Shown here: piece by piece, positions 17,731 through 26,041 of the stretch | How positions within the stretch are numbered: position 1 is the stretch's first letter | Layout: the number at the start of each line of letters is the position of its first letter | Source of the DNA: Vibrio penaeicida | Lineage (GTDB): Bacteria > Pseudomonadota > Gammaproteobacteria > Enterobacterales > Vibrionaceae | DNA length: 64,000 bases | Assembly (NCBI RefSeq): GCF_002933855.1 | Contig: NZ_BFAQ01000027.1 | Span: 81,043-145,042, forward strand | Direction: 5' to 3' | The notes under the pieces: model-generated | Database searches by the model: none | What the model saw: the letters and a program-made list of their open reading frames with translations, nothing else | Told to the model about the DNA's origin: nothing | Position numbers and translations under genes: made by a program

Positions 17731-18645
17731 ATGAACTATGCAGATCACTCTATGAATCAATACGCCGCAATGGAAAAACGTAGGCAGCACCTTTATGGGT
17801 GGTTTTTGCTAACGCCTGCTGCCATTTTGCTAACGCTGTTTGCTTTTTATCCCTCTATAGCGACATTTTGGTCCAGCTTATTTTCCAAAGGAACCCGTCG
17901 GAAGCCGTCTGAGTTTTCGGGCTTGGAAAATTATGTCGATCTATTTAACGACCCAACATTCTGGATCGTTGTAAAGAACAACCTTTTTTACGCGGGTGTG
18001 ACCATTCCAGCATCCATCATCATTGCTCTGATAATGGCGTTATGGGCGAATTCAAAAATGTCGGCAACGGGCTTTATTCGAACGGCTTATTTCACGCCAA
18101 CCGTATTGCCAATGATTGCTGCGGCGAATTTGTGGCTGTTCTTTTACACGCCACACCTAGGGATTTTGGACCAAATAGGCGCATGGTTAGGCTTTGATTC
18201 CGTAAACTGGCTAGGTCGCCCAGACACCGCGCTTTGGGCTGTTGTTATCGTCACCATTTGGAAAGAAGCCGGCTTTTTCATGATTTTTTATCTGGCGGCG
18301 CTTCAAACCATTCCAACGGATTACAAAGAAGCCGCCGACATAGAAGGCACCAGCCGCTGGACATACACAAGGCGCATTGTGTTGCCTCTTCTCATGCCAA
18401 CAACTCTGTTTATTGTGGTGAATGCCATGATCAACTCCGTCAAACTTATTGATCATCTGTTTATTCTCACCAAAGGGGGCCCGTCCGACGCCTCCAAGCT
18501 GATTCTGTACTACATCTGGGAAATGGCGTTTGCCTTCTTCGATGCACCTCACGCGGCGGCTCTGACCGTTATGGTGTTGATTGTTTTGGGTATCGCGGCT
18601 GCGGTGCAATTTCTGTATCTCGATAGAAGGACACACTATCAATGA
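17731..18645 (+). CDS. ABC importer permease, UgpA/MalF-type
   Basis: 304 residues with six hydrophobic segments. The EAA loop EAADIEGTSRWTYTRRIVLP matches the ATPase-contact motif of carbohydrate and glycerol-3-phosphate importers. The last four bases overlap the next permease start (ATGA). No strong ribosome binding site precedes the chosen ATG; a later Met at codon 8 is possible. Confidence 0.9.
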   Translation: MNYADHSMNQYAAMEKRRQHLYGWFLLTPAAILLTLFAFYPSIATFWSSLFSKGTRRKPSEFSGLENYVDLFNDPTFWIVVKNNLFYAGVTIPASIIIALIMALWANSKMSATGFIRTAYFTPTVLPMIAAANLWLFFYTPHLGILDQIGAWLGFDSVNWLGRPDTALWAVVIVTIWKEAGFFMIFYLAALQTIPTDYKEAADIEGTSRWTYTRRIVLPLLMPTTLFIVVNAMINSVKLIDHLFILTKGGPSDASKLILYYIWEMAFAFFDAPHAAALTVMVLIVLGIAAAVQFLYLDRRTHYQ

Positions 18646-19493
18646 GCACGCATTCTCCAGCATTCGTCCCTAAACGCCTTTTTACCGACAAAATGGCGGA
18701 TTATCTCGACTCATTTGGTGCGATTCTTCTGGCCATTGTATGGATATCGCCTCTGTTGTTCGCTTTTTTTGCGGCATTTCATACCACGTCCGATGCTGTA
18801 AATTTCAACCTGTTTTCAAGTTGGACACTGGAAAATTTCCGGTTCGCTTGGGAAGGTGCACCTTGGATACAGTACTTCATCAATACCTTTTGTCTTGTCA
18901 CCATCGTGCTGATTGGGCAATTTATCATTACCACCTTAGCGGGGTTTGCATTCGCGCAGATATCTTTTCCGGGCAAAGATTTTGTTTTTATTTTGGTCTT
19001 GCTTCAGTTGTTTATTCTTCCTGAAGTACTGATTGTTGAAAACTATGCCATTACATCGAAACTCGGGTTGTTTGATACGATTTTGGGCGTCGGTATGCCT
19101 TACATGGCCAGTGCATTCGGTATATTTTTGATGCGTCAGTCGTTCAAGTCTGTGCCAGTAGAATTGCATGAAGCCGCAAGTGTCGAGGGGTGCTCAACAT
19201 TTGGCATTCTGATGAAAGTTTACGTGCCTTTAGCCAAGCCTACCTATTTAGCGTATGCACTCGTTTCTGTTTCAACGCATTGGAACAATTTCTTGTGGCC
19301 ACTTATCGTCACCAACTCAGACGATACTCGCCCGCTAACGGTAGGGTTATCGATTTTTGGTGCACCTGAAAATGGGGTGGATATTTCGGTTATCTCGGCG
19401 GCAACCATGATGTCTATCGCACCATTACTCGTTGCGTTTTTGATTTTCCAACGTCAGTTTGTTCAAGCATTCTTGCGTGCTGGTATTAAGTAA
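18642..19493 (+). CDS. ABC importer permease, UgpE/MalG-type
   Basis: 283 residues, six hydrophobic segments, EAA loop ELHEAASVEGCSTFGILMKV. It forms the heterodimeric channel with the preceding permease, with which it overlaps by four bases. Confidence 0.9.
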   Translation: MSTHSPAFVPKRLFTDKMADYLDSFGAILLAIVWISPLLFAFFAAFHTTSDAVNFNLFSSWTLENFRFAWEGAPWIQYFINTFCLVTIVLIGQFIITTLAGFAFAQISFPGKDFVFILVLLQLFILPEVLIVENYAITSKLGLFDTILGVGMPYMASAFGIFLMRQSFKSVPVELHEAASVEGCSTFGILMKVYVPLAKPTYLAYALVSVSTHWNNFLWPLIVTNSDDTRPLTVGLSIFGAPENGVDISVISAATMMSIAPLLVAFLIFQRQFVQAFLRAGIK

Positions 19494-19506
19494 AGGAACT
19501 CTTCTG

Positions 19507-20304
19507 ATGTCACGAATTATCCAAATCACCGATTTACACCTTGCCGCCCAGCCAAGCAAAGTTTCCGGCGTTCTTAATACGCATGAAATCTTTGAAAACG
19601 CAGTGCAAAAAATAAAAAACGATTTGCCCATGCTAGGGAAAATCGACGCGGCGCTCGTGACAGGAGACATCTCTGACAAGGGGGACCTTTCCAGCTACGA
19701 AGCATTCAAATCCATCATCGATCAGCTAAAACTCCCCTATTTATTGATACCGGGCAATCACGATAAAAGAGAGCCCTTAAGGCAGTGCTTTGAACATCAT
19801 CAATACTTGCCTCGTACTGGTGAACTCAACTGGGTTCACCCATTGGCCGACTTTACGATAATAGGGTTAGACAGCACGATCCCAAACTGTGGCGGGGGGG
19901 AGTTAACTCAGAAGACGCTCTCGTTTCTATGCAACGCCTTAGAGCTCGAGGCAGACAAACCCATCTTAATCGCCTTACACCACCCTCCATTTTTGTCTGG
20001 TATTCAGTTTATGGACAACATTCGGCTCAACAACTCAGAATCCTTTGCACGGATTCTTGAACAGTCGAAGCAAGATATTCGCATTGTGTGTGGTCACCTG
20101 CACAACAGTATTGTCTGTGATGTTGGCAGGGCGACCGTTATCTCCTGCCCTGCTGTGGCAAGCGCGTTTTTAACTGACTACCGAGAAACAGCCGAAGTTG
20201 GGTTTGTAAAATCCACTGGGGGCTATATGGTGCATGATTGGAATAACGGATTTCGCAGCTCATTTATTTCATTAGAACAAGCCGAAGAAGTGCACCCGTT
20301 CTAA
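19507..20304 (+). CDS. Class III cyclic-nucleotide / glycerophosphodiester phosphodiesterase (GpdQ-like metallophosphatase)
   Basis: 265 residues, no signal peptide, so cytoplasmic. All five calcineurin-type metal motifs are present: QITDLHLA, VTGDISDKG, IPGNHDKRE, ALHHPPF and CGHLHN. It follows the permease by 13 bases with AAAGGA seven bases before this ATG; an upstream in-frame start overlaps the permease gene and is less likely. In this operon it probably cleaves an imported glycerophosphodiester to glycerol-3-phosphate (inference from context and from GpdQ). Confidence 0.87.
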   Translation: MSRIIQITDLHLAAQPSKVSGVLNTHEIFENAVQKIKNDLPMLGKIDAALVTGDISDKGDLSSYEAFKSIIDQLKLPYLLIPGNHDKREPLRQCFEHHQYLPRTGELNWVHPLADFTIIGLDSTIPNCGGGELTQKTLSFLCNALELEADKPILIALHHPPFLSGIQFMDNIRLNNSESFARILEQSKQDIRIVCGHLHNSIVCDVGRATVISCPAVASAFLTDYRETAEVGFVKSTGGYMVHDWNNGFRSSFISLEQAEEVHPF

Positions 20305-20712
20305 CGCGTTAAACAAAAGAAAATATGAGCAAACCAGCAATGCCGAGCTTATTTATTCATTCAACGTTGAAATAAAATTAAAATGCAATAAGACACATAA
20401 TATGGAAAATTTCATATATGCAACTCAATAAATAAACAACCTCTGGTTCTTTATTTATTAATTAGCGCTTTGCTAAACAGATAATTTTTTCAAAACTCTT
20501 TAGAAAATCCATCCTTCTATATTTACTTAGAAAAAATATTTAGTTAGAAAAATCTCAATAATTCAAATGGATATTCGTTATTTAGAATAGCAGCATTACA
20601 TAATATTCGTTTCTTCAATCTTTTTTACTGAACTATTTTCTCATCTTCAATGTCAGAATTCTGTAATGGTACACGTGATGTCTTGTGTTTGATCTCAACT
20701 ACACTTCTTGTT
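20305..20712. other. AT-rich intergenic DNA
   Basis: No open frame, RNA gene or clear promoter is evident; the stretch is markedly AT-rich. It leads into the repeat element at 20713. Confidence 0.5.
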
Positions 20713-20981
20713 GTATACCCAAGTGACCTATAGATGCAGGATTCAGAGCCTCATATTCTGTTTCGGTTCAAGGAAAAGAACGCAGTGGAATGACGCATCC
20801 TTTCCAAGTTCTTTGACGATGAAACGGGACAGAATATGGGCTCCCAAGGGCGAGTTTAACTGGCTTTCATACTGCGTTACCGATTCTTGATTTAGAGTGA
20901 CTAGATCTTCATATCGGTGCCTTGTTTGAAAGCCAGTTCAAGCTCGCTGAACCAAGCATCTAGAGGCTACTTGGGTATATA
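20713..20981. repeat. Multi-stem repeat element of about 269 bp
   Basis: The ends form an imperfect inverted repeat: GTATACCCAAGTGACC at the left, and at the right the reverse complement GTATATACCCAAGTAGCC. Each end carries one copy of the short dispersed repeat seen elsewhere in this window. Inside are two more stems: CATATTCTGT.../...ACAGAATATG (20752-20838, imperfect, about 30 bp arms) and a long stem GCGAGTTTAACTGGCTTTCA with TGAAAGCCAGTTCAAGCTCGC (20850-20947). The fold would be a cloverleaf with an outer stem and two arms. No protein is encoded. It looks like a non-autonomous mobile repeat. Confidence 0.7.
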
Positions 20982-21041
20982 CCCATTCGTTTTATAACTA
21001 CCCATATAGTTTTGGTATTGAAGTAAGGAAAATGCCCTATT

Positions 21042-21662
21042 ATGAAATCTGTAAGCCGAAGAGGCATAGTTAAAGGGCTCGTAGCATTAGCTGCGCTGCC
21101 TATGTATTCACGAAGTGCTGTATCTGCAATGTTTACCCCCAGTGCCACTGAGGGACCGTTTTACCCTCGATCATCCATGCGGTTTCCAGACATCGATAAC
21201 GACTTGGTAAAAGTGTCGAACGCAGTAAAAGAAGCCGGTGGCGAGATCATTCACCTGAGCGGAAGAATACTGTCGAAAGATGGGCAGCCACTGGCGGGAC
21301 ACAGAATCGAAATATGGCAATGTGATGTGAATGGCAAGTACTTACATACTGGTGACGACAGAGACGTTAAGTACGATACAGGGTTCCAAGGGTTTGGACA
21401 CGATATCACTGATGCCGACGGCAACTATCATTTCCGAACCATAAAACCCACGGTATACCCGGGAAGGACACCACATATTCATGTAAAGGTATTCGATCAG
21501 AAACGAGAGTTACTGACGACACAATTCTATATTTCTGGTGACAAGCGCAATCAGGCTGATAGCATTTATCGCCGTATGTCGAAGAAAGAAGCCGATAGCG
21601 TTTCTATGGTATTTAGCCAAAACAACGATAGAGTTGAAACTCGCGTTGATGTCGTAGTGTGA
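21042..21662 (+). CDS. Tat-exported intradiol ring-cleavage dioxygenase-like protein
   Basis: 206 residues. The N terminus has a twin-arginine signal (SRRGIVKGLVALAALP). The domain follows the protocatechuate 3,4-dioxygenase beta pattern: EGPFYPR, GHRIEIWQCDVNGKY, then TVYPGRTPHIHVKVF with Tyr and two His as non-haem Fe(III) ligands. It would cleave a catechol-type ring outside the cytoplasm, where classical intradiol enzymes are not found; the substrate is unknown. An AAGGAAA lies 13 bases before the ATG, a rather long spacing. Confidence 0.8.
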   Translation: MKSVSRRGIVKGLVALAALPMYSRSAVSAMFTPSATEGPFYPRSSMRFPDIDNDLVKVSNAVKEAGGEIIHLSGRILSKDGQPLAGHRIEIWQCDVNGKYLHTGDDRDVKYDTGFQGFGHDITDADGNYHFRTIKPTVYPGRTPHIHVKVFDQKRELLTTQFYISGDKRNQADSIYRRMSKKEADSVSMVFSQNNDRVETRVDVVV

Positions 21663-21679
21663 TAGGTGAGATACGGTTC

Positions 21680-21713
21680 TATACCCAAGTGACCTCAAGG
21701 TGCTTGGGTATAT
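21680..21713 (+). repeat. Short dispersed palindromic repeat, best copy
   Basis: TATACCCAAG and CTTGGGTATA form perfect 10-bp arms around TGACCTCAAGGTG. This is the complete single unit whose halves are found at the ends of the 269-bp element at 20713. It could fold as a terminator-like hairpin after the dioxygenase gene. The rest of the gap to 22034 shows no gene. Confidence 0.75.
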
Positions 21714-22034
21714 TAATTTATAGCGGTACGCTTTATTACAATTAACCCTATCCGGCACGTAACTCATAGAAATAAAAATAACAAACCATCCATTTAAATT
21801 CATTCCCTCAGAAATCACCTGAACCAAGATCTACTATTGATAATTATATTTTCAAGGATCTGTTTTAAGGAAAGGTCTGTTCTTTCAGTCGCTTCTAACC
21901 TCTAGTATCGAATTGGGCAATCCAAGTTATATTAGCTTTCCCAGTTCTCATTGATGTAAATAGAATAAAACTGGTATATATCCATCTTGGAAAGCCTATT
22001 CAATTTCATTATAATTGTGGAGCTTAGCTTTCCT

Positions 22035-23231
22035 ATGAAAAATACAAATCATTGTTGGTATTTATTATTTACATTACTGTTCTTTTTTAGCGCTTCAACA
22101 TACGCTGATTTACGTGTGGCGTCATTCAATATGAACGGGAGAACAGAGAAAATTCCAGACTTCAAAAAATTCCTAAGTGGCGAGGAGGTAGTTGTTCTAC
22201 AAGAGGTCAATGACATTCAGAAGACTCGTGACCAATACTCTGATTACCCTTATGTATATACAACAACCAATTCAACGACTGCATCGTCCTTTAATGTTAA
22301 AACGACCAGCATCATGGTTTTGTCTAAAGTCCCTTTTAAATCCACCTACAGTGAACTCATCCAAACTGATCCAGCGGTAGATAAGTGGGAACGCAATGCT
22401 CAGCATGTCGTGCTAAATATTGGCGATGGCAACACTATAGATTTATTCCACTATCACAATACGTTTAATTTTCATGAGAATGGCAGCCAATGGGAGCGAA
22501 CCGGAATGCGTAAGTTTGCTACTTGGGTGAAAAACAGGCTCAATATTTCGGACTTTTCGAGTGCAAGAAACGTGGTTCTTACAGGTGATTTTAATGTGTA
22601 TCGCCATCATGCCGCACAGGATCTTCCATCTTTAGAGTGTTCGAATGAATGGGTTGATTACGTCTGTTCTTCGATTCAGGTTTTAGCTCAAGGTAGCTAT
22701 GATTCAGGAGAGCCGATTTCTGATCACAAAGCAGTATGGGCTACATTAGATACAACCCTAAATATTACCAATGCAGTCGGACCTAAAGTTCGTATTTTCA
22801 ATAAGCAGCAAGGGGAATACCTATATGCAGCCGATTTTTCACCATTTGATGCCGATCGTCGTCGAGTATTCACATGGATTCCGGGCACACCTGTCACAAG
22901 TGGAGAATGGCGGTTAGAAGATATCGGGAATGGAATGGTCCGCCTATTTAACATTCATCAACAGGAATACCTCTACGCCGCTGACTTCGCACCTTATGAT
23001 CAAGACAGAAGACGTGTATTCACATGGCGACCAGGTCACGCACCCGTTCAAGGTCAATGGAAAATTGAAAACATAGCCAATGGTGAGGTACGTATTTTAA
23101 ACACCCATCAAAATGAATACTTGTACGCTGCTGATTTCCAACCTTTCGATAACGACCGACGTAGAGTGTTTACTTGGCGCCCCGGCACACCAGTCACCCA
23201 AGGCTCTTGGGTCATTGAATACATAAATTAG
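22035..23231 (+). CDS. Secreted EEP-family nuclease/phosphodiesterase with three C-terminal repeats
   Basis: 398 residues. A signal peptide (YLLFTLLFFFSASTYA) leads to an endonuclease/exonuclease/phosphatase (DNase I-like) domain at about 26-250: SFNMN, VLQEVND (Glu57), FHYHNTF, LTGDFNVY and ISDHKAVW carry the expected Asn, Glu, His, Asp, Asn, Asp, His residues. Residues 252-398 are three repeats of 47-50 residues, each with EYLYAADF and DRRRVFTW, the size and number expected for a beta-trefoil (carbohydrate-binding) domain. Likely secreted; it could be a DNase, sphingomyelinase-like enzyme or toxin. The ATG at 22035 is chosen because it gives the signal peptide and has GGAG 12 bases upstream. 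Confidence 0.82.
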   Translation: MKNTNHCWYLLFTLLFFFSASTYADLRVASFNMNGRTEKIPDFKKFLSGEEVVVLQEVNDIQKTRDQYSDYPYVYTTTNSTTASSFNVKTTSIMVLSKVPFKSTYSELIQTDPAVDKWERNAQHVVLNIGDGNTIDLFHYHNTFNFHENGSQWERTGMRKFATWVKNRLNISDFSSARNVVLTGDFNVYRHHAAQDLPSLECSNEWVDYVCSSIQVLAQGSYDSGEPISDHKAVWATLDTTLNITNAVGPKVRIFNKQQGEYLYAADFSPFDADRRRVFTWIPGTPVTSGEWRLEDIGNGMVRLFNIHQQEYLYAADFAPYDQDRRRVFTWRPGHAPVQGQWKIENIANGEVRILNTHQNEYLYAADFQPFDNDRRRVFTWRPGTPVTQGSWVIEYIN

Positions 23232-23290
23232 TGACAGAGTAAAAAATGAAAAAGTGTGTGGCGAAGACAGCTTCGCCACCATTTTCGCTC

Positions 23291-23593
23291 TTATTGGCAA
23301 TTTGCTTCTTTTATGATGGCATCGATACGTTCTTTGTTTCCGATTTGCCAAACTTGCGCTGCTTCTTCAATAGTGAGGGTATGCGCATCCAGCAATGACG
23401 CCGCAAGTGCCAAGTCGGAGTTGGATAGCTTGAATTGACGAACAATGACGTCTGTATCAATACCCTGATCTTCCAATATATTCGCTAAGGCATGCGTAAG
23501 TACACGCTGGCTGGCCCAATCAAGCTCTATTAAAGTTACGGGTGCTGTCAAAAGTGAATTAGGCAAAAATCTCAACACAAAAGTACAAATCAA
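23291..23593 (-). CDS. Hypothetical protein, about 100 residues
   Basis: An alpha-rich, soluble open frame ending IDAIIKEANCQ; no family recognised. Its only starts (TTG at 23593 or GTG a few codons later) fall in or next to a 13-bp tandem repeat and lack a ribosome binding site, so it may be a truncated or decayed gene. Confidence 0.35.
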   Translation of the reverse strand: MICTFVLRFLPNSLLTAPVTLIELDWASQRVLTHALANILEDQGIDTDVIVRQFKLSNSDLALAASLLDAHTLTIEEAAQVWQIGNKERIDAIIKEANCQ

Positions 23594-23617
23594 AAGTACA
23601 AATCAAAAGTACAAATC
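23579..23617. repeat. Three tandem copies of a 13-bp repeat
   Basis: The unit AAAAGTACAAATC is repeated three times without a mismatch. It covers the apparent start of the 100-residue ORF. A stop codon just upstream in that frame means copy-number change could not restore a longer protein. Confidence 0.9.
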
Positions 23618-23732
23618 AAGCGCTTCAAACTGGCTCTCACGGTGTTTTCTCGTAGATAGACTCTGCGGGCTAAAGATAGTCCAAATTACCTTATTTTGGG
23701 TTCGCTTTAATTGAATAATCGAAATAATATCA

Positions 23733-23750
23733 GATATGTTATAACATCAT
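23733..23750 (+). promoter_or_regulatory. Zur-like palindrome upstream of the COG0523 gene
   Basis: ATGTTATAACAT (23736-23747) is a perfect 12-bp palindrome ending about 47 bases before the ATG. Zur boxes in gammaproteobacteria combine ATGTTAT and ATAACAT half sites, but usually with about three bases between them; here the halves overlap. I therefore call it Zur-like. COG0523 genes are common Zur targets, which supports the idea. Confidence 0.45.
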
Positions 23751-23794
23751 GTTACGCTGACATTTTTCACTTATTCATTTCTAAAGGTTTATCC

Positions 23795-24991
23795 ATGGTT
23801 TCCACCCACATCACTATTCTGCACGGCTTTCTTGGGTCGGGTAAAACGACCGTTTTGCGTAATATTTTGGCGCAATCTCAGATGGCTGAATATGTGCCTT
23901 CAGTGATCGTTAATGATATGAGCGAGCTAGACGTAGATGGCGTGTTGGTCATGAATACTGATGTGGTGAATGAGAGCCATGGCAATTTCGTCACCATCAG
24001 TGGCGACAGTGTAAGCAGCCCAGAAGGCATAAAAAAGCTAGACAAGGCACTTAACCAATTGGTTCAACAGGCACAGCCACCGTGGATCCTGATTGAAACA
24101 TCGGGTAGCAGCCACCCTTTACCTTTAGTCGAGTATTTTAAAGATCACGCTCTGTTTTCTTTAAAAGGCGTAGTCACGTTAGTCGATGCGACATGGTTGC
24201 GCGACGACTATTCACTCGCAAAAACGCTCATCCCGAAATGGCAAGAGAACTTGCAAAAAGGAGATCGAGGCATAGAAAATCTGCTTGTGGAACAAATTCT
24301 GTTTTCAAACCGTGTTTTTCTCACTAAAGCCGATCGATTGGATGAGCAATCAATCAAAAGCATTGCCGAAGCTTTGCATCCGCTTAACCCTTACGCCTCC
24401 ATTGTGAGTACATCTTGGGGCAATGTTGGGATTGAGCAATTTAAAACCATTGAAGACTACAATTTTTTCATGGTGCAACAACTGGCTGATGAGCTGAGAG
24501 ACGGTGTTAATGCACCACTTACCCTGTCTGGGAAACATAACCAGAAGATCGTAGCAAAAGTGATGAAAGACGACCGCCCCTTCCACCCTCAACGTTTATG
24601 GCAAACGTGCCATAGCTACCTGACACAAGGCGTATTCCGCAGCAAAGGTTTCTTTTGGATGCCAACGCGAGATGACGTTTCACTGCTTTGGAGCCAAACC
24701 AACGGCAGTGTTGGTCTTGAGGTGGTTGGGTTTTGGCGTGAGTCGGTAAAGCATGATGACACTCAAAACTTTACCCCTGAGCAACTTGAAATTCTGCAAG
24801 CCAAAATCGATAGCGTAGACAGCCGTTTCGGCGACCGACGTTGCCGCCTAACGGTGATTGGACAAAGCGACGAAGCCGATGCCTTTATTGAGGCGTTAAA
24901 TCGCTGTTTCTTGACCGATGAAGAGCTCGATCACTGGAAAGACGGCGGAGAATTTGACGATCCATGGCCAAAGAAAGTGGCTAAGGTTTAA
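23795..24991 (+). CDS. COG0523-family GTPase (CobW/YjiA-type metallochaperone) lacking CXCC
   Basis: 398 residues. P-loop GFLGSGKTTV (residues 11-20), Walker B-like ILIETSGSSHP, and the base-specificity motif LTKAD; a C-terminal CobW_C domain follows. Relatives deliver zinc or other metals. The usual CXCC metal site (normally GCICC after the switch region) is replaced by SGDSVSS (about 69-75), and the few other cysteines are scattered. The start at 23795 has AAAGG 8 bases upstream; the longer frame would begin upstream of the operator. A hairpin terminator at 25027 ends it. Confidence 0.85.
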   Translation: MVSTHITILHGFLGSGKTTVLRNILAQSQMAEYVPSVIVNDMSELDVDGVLVMNTDVVNESHGNFVTISGDSVSSPEGIKKLDKALNQLVQQAQPPWILIETSGSSHPLPLVEYFKDHALFSLKGVVTLVDATWLRDDYSLAKTLIPKWQENLQKGDRGIENLLVEQILFSNRVFLTKADRLDEQSIKSIAEALHPLNPYASIVSTSWGNVGIEQFKTIEDYNFFMVQQLADELRDGVNAPLTLSGKHNQKIVAKVMKDDRPFHPQRLWQTCHSYLTQGVFRSKGFFWMPTRDDVSLLWSQTNGSVGLEVVGFWRESVKHDDTQNFTPEQLEILQAKIDSVDSRFGDRRCRLTVIGQSDEADAFIEALNRCFLTDEELDHWKDGGEFDDPWPKKVAKV

Positions 24992-25026
24992 GCCGCCTAG
25001 ATTCAATTAAAGAAAGTCAAATATAT

Positions 25027-25047
25027 GGGTAATGCATAACATTACCC
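25027..25047. terminator. Terminator between COG0523 and LysR genes
   Basis: GGGTAATG / CATTACCC stem with a 5-base loop, followed by TTTATT on the plus strand. It overlaps the stop codon of the LysR gene on the other strand. Confidence 0.7.
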
Positions 25048-25947
25048 TTTATTCTCAATCTCTAACAAGACCTTACATTCACTTGCCAACTTATCCATCA
25101 CCCACTGAATTTTATGTTCATCCTTTCTGCGTTTTTCACATATAAGATACAGTGACTCCCTCAACGATTGGAGATCAAATTCCGGTAAAATGATAAGTGA
25201 TGCCTCACTACTTTTGAGTAAATAAAGAGGTAGCAACCCTATTCCCATCCCTAACTGAACCGCTTCCAGCTTTGCTATGTTGCTCGATACGCTGAGTACA
25301 TCTAACGAATCAATATCAACGTCGGATTTAGCAAACAGCGTTTGCCATTCTTGCTTACCATGTGATTGTGCAATCAGAGAGTGCTGCGCCAATTCCGATA
25401 AACCCTTAGGCGTCCCAAAGCGTTTAATATACGCATCGCTCGCTACCACAAATTTTTCAACTTCGCCTATGTATACACTGTGAAAGGTATTGTCTGGAAT
25501 CCCATAATTGGTGGCGATATCAATTTTGTCTTCAAAGAAATGTTTGCTGCTGGCATTTTCTTGGATATGAAGCGTGAGATCGGGATATTGCTGTCGCAAT
25601 TTGGCAATAACAGGCAAAACAAATTTAATTCCCAGTGAAGTTGAAGCCGACACCGTAAGTTCAGCGCTGCTCGGGGACACTTGCTGCAATCCATCTAACT
25701 GAGAAGACAAACGCCCAAAACTGTATGCCACCTCCTGTGCTAGCGACTCCCCTTCTGCAGTTAAGGCAAACTGATGTTTGTTTTTTCGATTGATAAGTTT
25801 AACGCTCAGCACTTGCTCCAATTTTCGTACTTGAGTACTCACTGTGGACTGGGAAATACAGAGCTGTTCGGCGGCTTTGGTGAAGCTGCCTGTTTGAGCA
25901 AGTGCATGGAAATATTTAAGAAGCGGCAGTGTTTTCTCAATCATCAT
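25042..25947 (-). CDS. LysR-family transcriptional regulator
   Basis: 301 residues, typical HTH (GSFTKAAEQLCISQSTVSTQ) and effector domain. It is divergent from an MFS transporter gene 94 bases away, which is its probable target. Either of two adjacent ATG codons may start it. Confidence 0.9.
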   Translation of the reverse strand: MMIEKTLPLLKYFHALAQTGSFTKAAEQLCISQSTVSTQVRKLEQVLSVKLINRKNKHQFALTAEGESLAQEVAYSFGRLSSQLDGLQQVSPSSAELTVSASTSLGIKFVLPVIAKLRQQYPDLTLHIQENASSKHFFEDKIDIATNYGIPDNTFHSVYIGEVEKFVVASDAYIKRFGTPKGLSELAQHSLIAQSHGKQEWQTLFAKSDVDIDSLDVLSVSSNIAKLEAVQLGMGIGLLPLYLLKSSEASLIILPEFDLQSLRESLYLICEKRRKDEHKIQWVMDKLASECKVLLEIENKG

Positions 25948-26041
25948 TCAATTTATAGATAATTAATATATTCTTTATCTATTTTTATCACTTCACTGCC
26001 TCCGATACAATTTCTGCGTATTCAACTTTCAGGAAAACCGA

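Noticed and set aside
18211..18663. 150-codon open frame opposite the UgpA-like gene
   Set aside because: Antisense shadow with low-complexity His/Arg-rich composition.
20708..20890. 60-codon open frame on the plus strand
   Set aside because: It lies inside the structured repeat element and is better explained by its stems.
20713..20981. Insertion sequence with transposase
   Set aside because: Too short and no coding capacity; at most a non-autonomous element.
23579..23593. Phase variation of the 100-residue ORF by the 13-bp repeat
   Set aside because: A stop codon lies just upstream in frame, so copy-number change could not switch a longer protein on or off.
23579..23617. CRISPR-like array
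   Set aside because: Only three 13-bp units with no spacers; simple tandem repeat.
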